Source: Nitrospinota bacterium
Lineage (GTDB): Bacteria > UBA8248
Assembly: GCA_029937135.1 (NCBI GenBank)
Contig: JAPYQX010000032.1
Span: 1 to 14,904, forward strand
Direction: 5' to 3'
DNA: 14,904 nt
Shown here: positions 13,937 to 14,904 of the stretch, one piece after another
How the letters are laid out: every line of letters starts with the position of its first letter
Position numbering within the stretch: the stretch's first letter is position 1
Program-made: the position numbers and the translations under genes
The notes under the pieces: model-generated
What the model was told of the DNA's origin: nothing
Seen by the model: the letters and a program-made list of their open reading frames with translations, nothing else
Databases searched by the model: none

Positions 13937-14705
13937 TATCTGGCTCATTTGCCGCCGGGAGTTGGCTTCGTTTTTCTTCTCTCCGGTCGCCTATGTCGTT
14001 CTCGGCGCCTGGACGCTTCTCCTGGGTGTCTTTTACTCCGGATCGTTTCTCAACTACGCCGTGATTTCACTGCAAATCATGAGGAACCCGCAGGCGGCGA
14101 GCCGCCTCAACCTCACCGCGACCTCGGCCATATTGAGCCCCGTATTCTCGAGCACCACGGTCGTTCTTTTGTTCGTCGTACCCCTGTTGACGATGCGCCT
14201 TTTCAGCGAAGAGAAAAAACAGGGAACGATGGAGCTTCTGCTGACCTATCCCATCCGCGACGGGGAGTTGTTGATGGGTAAGTATCTTTCCGTTCTCATG
14301 ATATATGGGGTCATGTTGGTTCTGACCTTCATCTATCCGGCGATCCTTGGCGCTTTTGTATCGGTCGATTGGGGAGTCGTCGGGGCAAGCTATCTCGGCC
14401 TGCTCCTTCTGGGCAGCGCTTTCCTGGCCGTGGGAATGCTGGCCAGTTCGCTCACGTCGAATCAGATTGTCGCGGCCATGATTTCCTTCATGATCCTGCT
14501 CACGAGTTTTGTCCTCGACTTCCTTTCGGTCTCGGCGGGTCCGTTGATGAGCCAGCTTCTTCGCCACTTCTCGCTGGGCCTGCACCTCAGATCGTTTATC
14601 CAGGGAATCATCGATACGCGGGATCTGGTTTTTCTCGTGAACGTGAATATTTTGTGTCTTTTCCTGACGAAGCGCTCTCTTGAATATTACCGGTGGAGGG
14701 GATAG
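13929..14705 (+). CDS. ABC-2 type exporter permease (GldF-like)
   Basis: A 258-residue inner-membrane protein from ATG 13929. It has about six hydrophobic helices: an N-terminal helix after ICRRELASFFFSPVAYVV, then VVLLFVVPLLTMRLFSEEKKQGTMELLL, which is the classic ABC-2 junction before the coupling helix (SEEKKQGTMELLLTYP). Further helices run through YGVMLVLTFIYPAILGAF, YLGLLLLGSAFLAVGMLASS, MISFMILLTSFVLDFL and a final FLVNVNILCLFL. Length and order match GldF-like permeases, which are shorter than full DrrB-type ones. It overlaps the ATPase gene by 8 nt and is 4 nt from the next gene. Confidence 0.88.
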   Translation: MSNIWLICRRELASFFFSPVAYVVLGAWTLLLGVFYSGSFLNYAVISLQIMRNPQAASRLNLTATSAILSPVFSSTTVVLLFVVPLLTMRLFSEEKKQGTMELLLTYPIRDGELLMGKYLSVLMIYGVMLVLTFIYPAILGAFVSVDWGVVGASYLGLLLLGSAFLAVGMLASSLTSNQIVAAMISFMILLTSFVLDFLSVSAGPLMSQLLRHFSLGLHLRSFIQGIIDTRDLVFLVNVNILCLFLTKRSLEYYRWRG

Positions 14706-14709
14706 GCCG

Positions 14710-14904
14710 ATGAACAGTGCGAACCTGAACCTCTACAGCATCATCGCTGGAATCGCCCTGCTTTTGGTGGGCCTCCTCGGGTGGGTGCTCCAGGACCCCA
14801 TCGACGGCGTGCCGTTGTGGGGCTACGCCATCCTGGGCTTGGGGGTGCTCACCCTGGCTTTCGGTCTTTGGGAGTCGCGCCACGGCCTCAAGGGAGGGAT
14901 GCGC
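14710..14904 (+). CDS. N-terminus of GldG-like ABC auxiliary membrane protein, cut by window edge
   Basis: Sixty-five codons are visible from ATG 14710, 4 nt past the permease stop, with GGAGGGG about 9 nt before the start. The peptide has two hydrophobic stretches (LYSIIAGIALLLVGLLGWVL and YAILGLGVLTLAFGLW) split by a short loop with QDPIDGVPLWG, then the polar SRHGLKGGMR. Third position behind a GldA/GldF-like pair suggests a GldG-like protein, whose large extracytoplasmic domain would follow. The domain itself lies outside, so the assignment rests on gene order and the two-helix start; another membrane protein is possible. Confidence 0.55.
   Translation, partial: MNSANLNLYSIIAGIALLLVGLLGWVLQDPIDGVPLWGYAILGLGVLTLAFGLWESRHGLKGGMR

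Noticed and set aside
1..14904. Mobile element, phage defence island, CRISPR array or tRNA
   Set aside because: No transposase, integrase, direct-repeat array, inverted terminal repeats or cloverleaf-like sequence was found on reading either strand.

Overview
The window looks like chromosomal housekeeping sequence from a GC-rich (roughly 60% by eye) Gram-negative bacterium. Evidence is the SecA C-terminal zinc tail, several exported proteins, a periplasmic ferric-iron uptake system, and the DUF3108 and DUF3047 families. That family mix, with a Gld-type ABC-2 exporter operon, is reminiscent of deltaproteobacterial/Desulfobacterota-like lineages. The assignment is an inference; no rRNA or strong taxon marker is present. 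I see no transposase, phage gene, tRNA, rRNA or CRISPR array.

Layout. (1) 1-839, plus strand: the last 59 codons of secA, overlapped by an exported carboxypeptidase-regulatory-like protein whose frame is broken near 378-415. (2) 5398-850, minus strand: an iron operon in the order dtxR-like regulator, fbpA-like ferric-binding protein, fbpB-like double permease, fbpC-like ATPase. It starts from a good sigma70-type promoter whose -10 box lies inside a 30-bp near-palindrome, the likely operator. (3) 8923-5512, minus strand: pyruvate kinase, ROK sugar kinase and a DUF3108 envelope protein. The first two are 2 bp apart and the last two overlap by ATGA. (4) 11356-9097, minus strand: glycerate 2-kinase followed by a secreted DUF3047 protein. 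(5) 11548-12675, plus strand: an AcoX-like member of the ATP-NAD kinase superfamily, divergent from the glycerate kinase, with an odd 15-nt-repeat linker. (6) 12744 to the end, plus strand: a strong promoter, a leader of about 190 nt, then an ABC-2 exporter ATPase, its permease and the start of a GldG-like membrane protein cut by the window edge.

How the parts fit. The dtxR-fbp operon reads as a self-contained, metal-responsive ferric uptake unit with feedback through its first gene. Glycerate kinase (making 2-phosphoglycerate), ROK kinase and pyruvate kinase all feed or run lower glycolysis, but no enolase is present here and they sit in at least two transcription units. The ABC-2 operon is probably an envelope export or assembly machine of unknown substrate.

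No clear new biological system is evident. The points most worth a second look are the unusual metal ligands and Cys tail of the DtxR protein with its operator, a 17-bp element shared by two minus-strand leaders, the frameshifted gene overlapping secA, the repeat linker of the AcoX-like protein, and the long leader of the ABC-2 operon.
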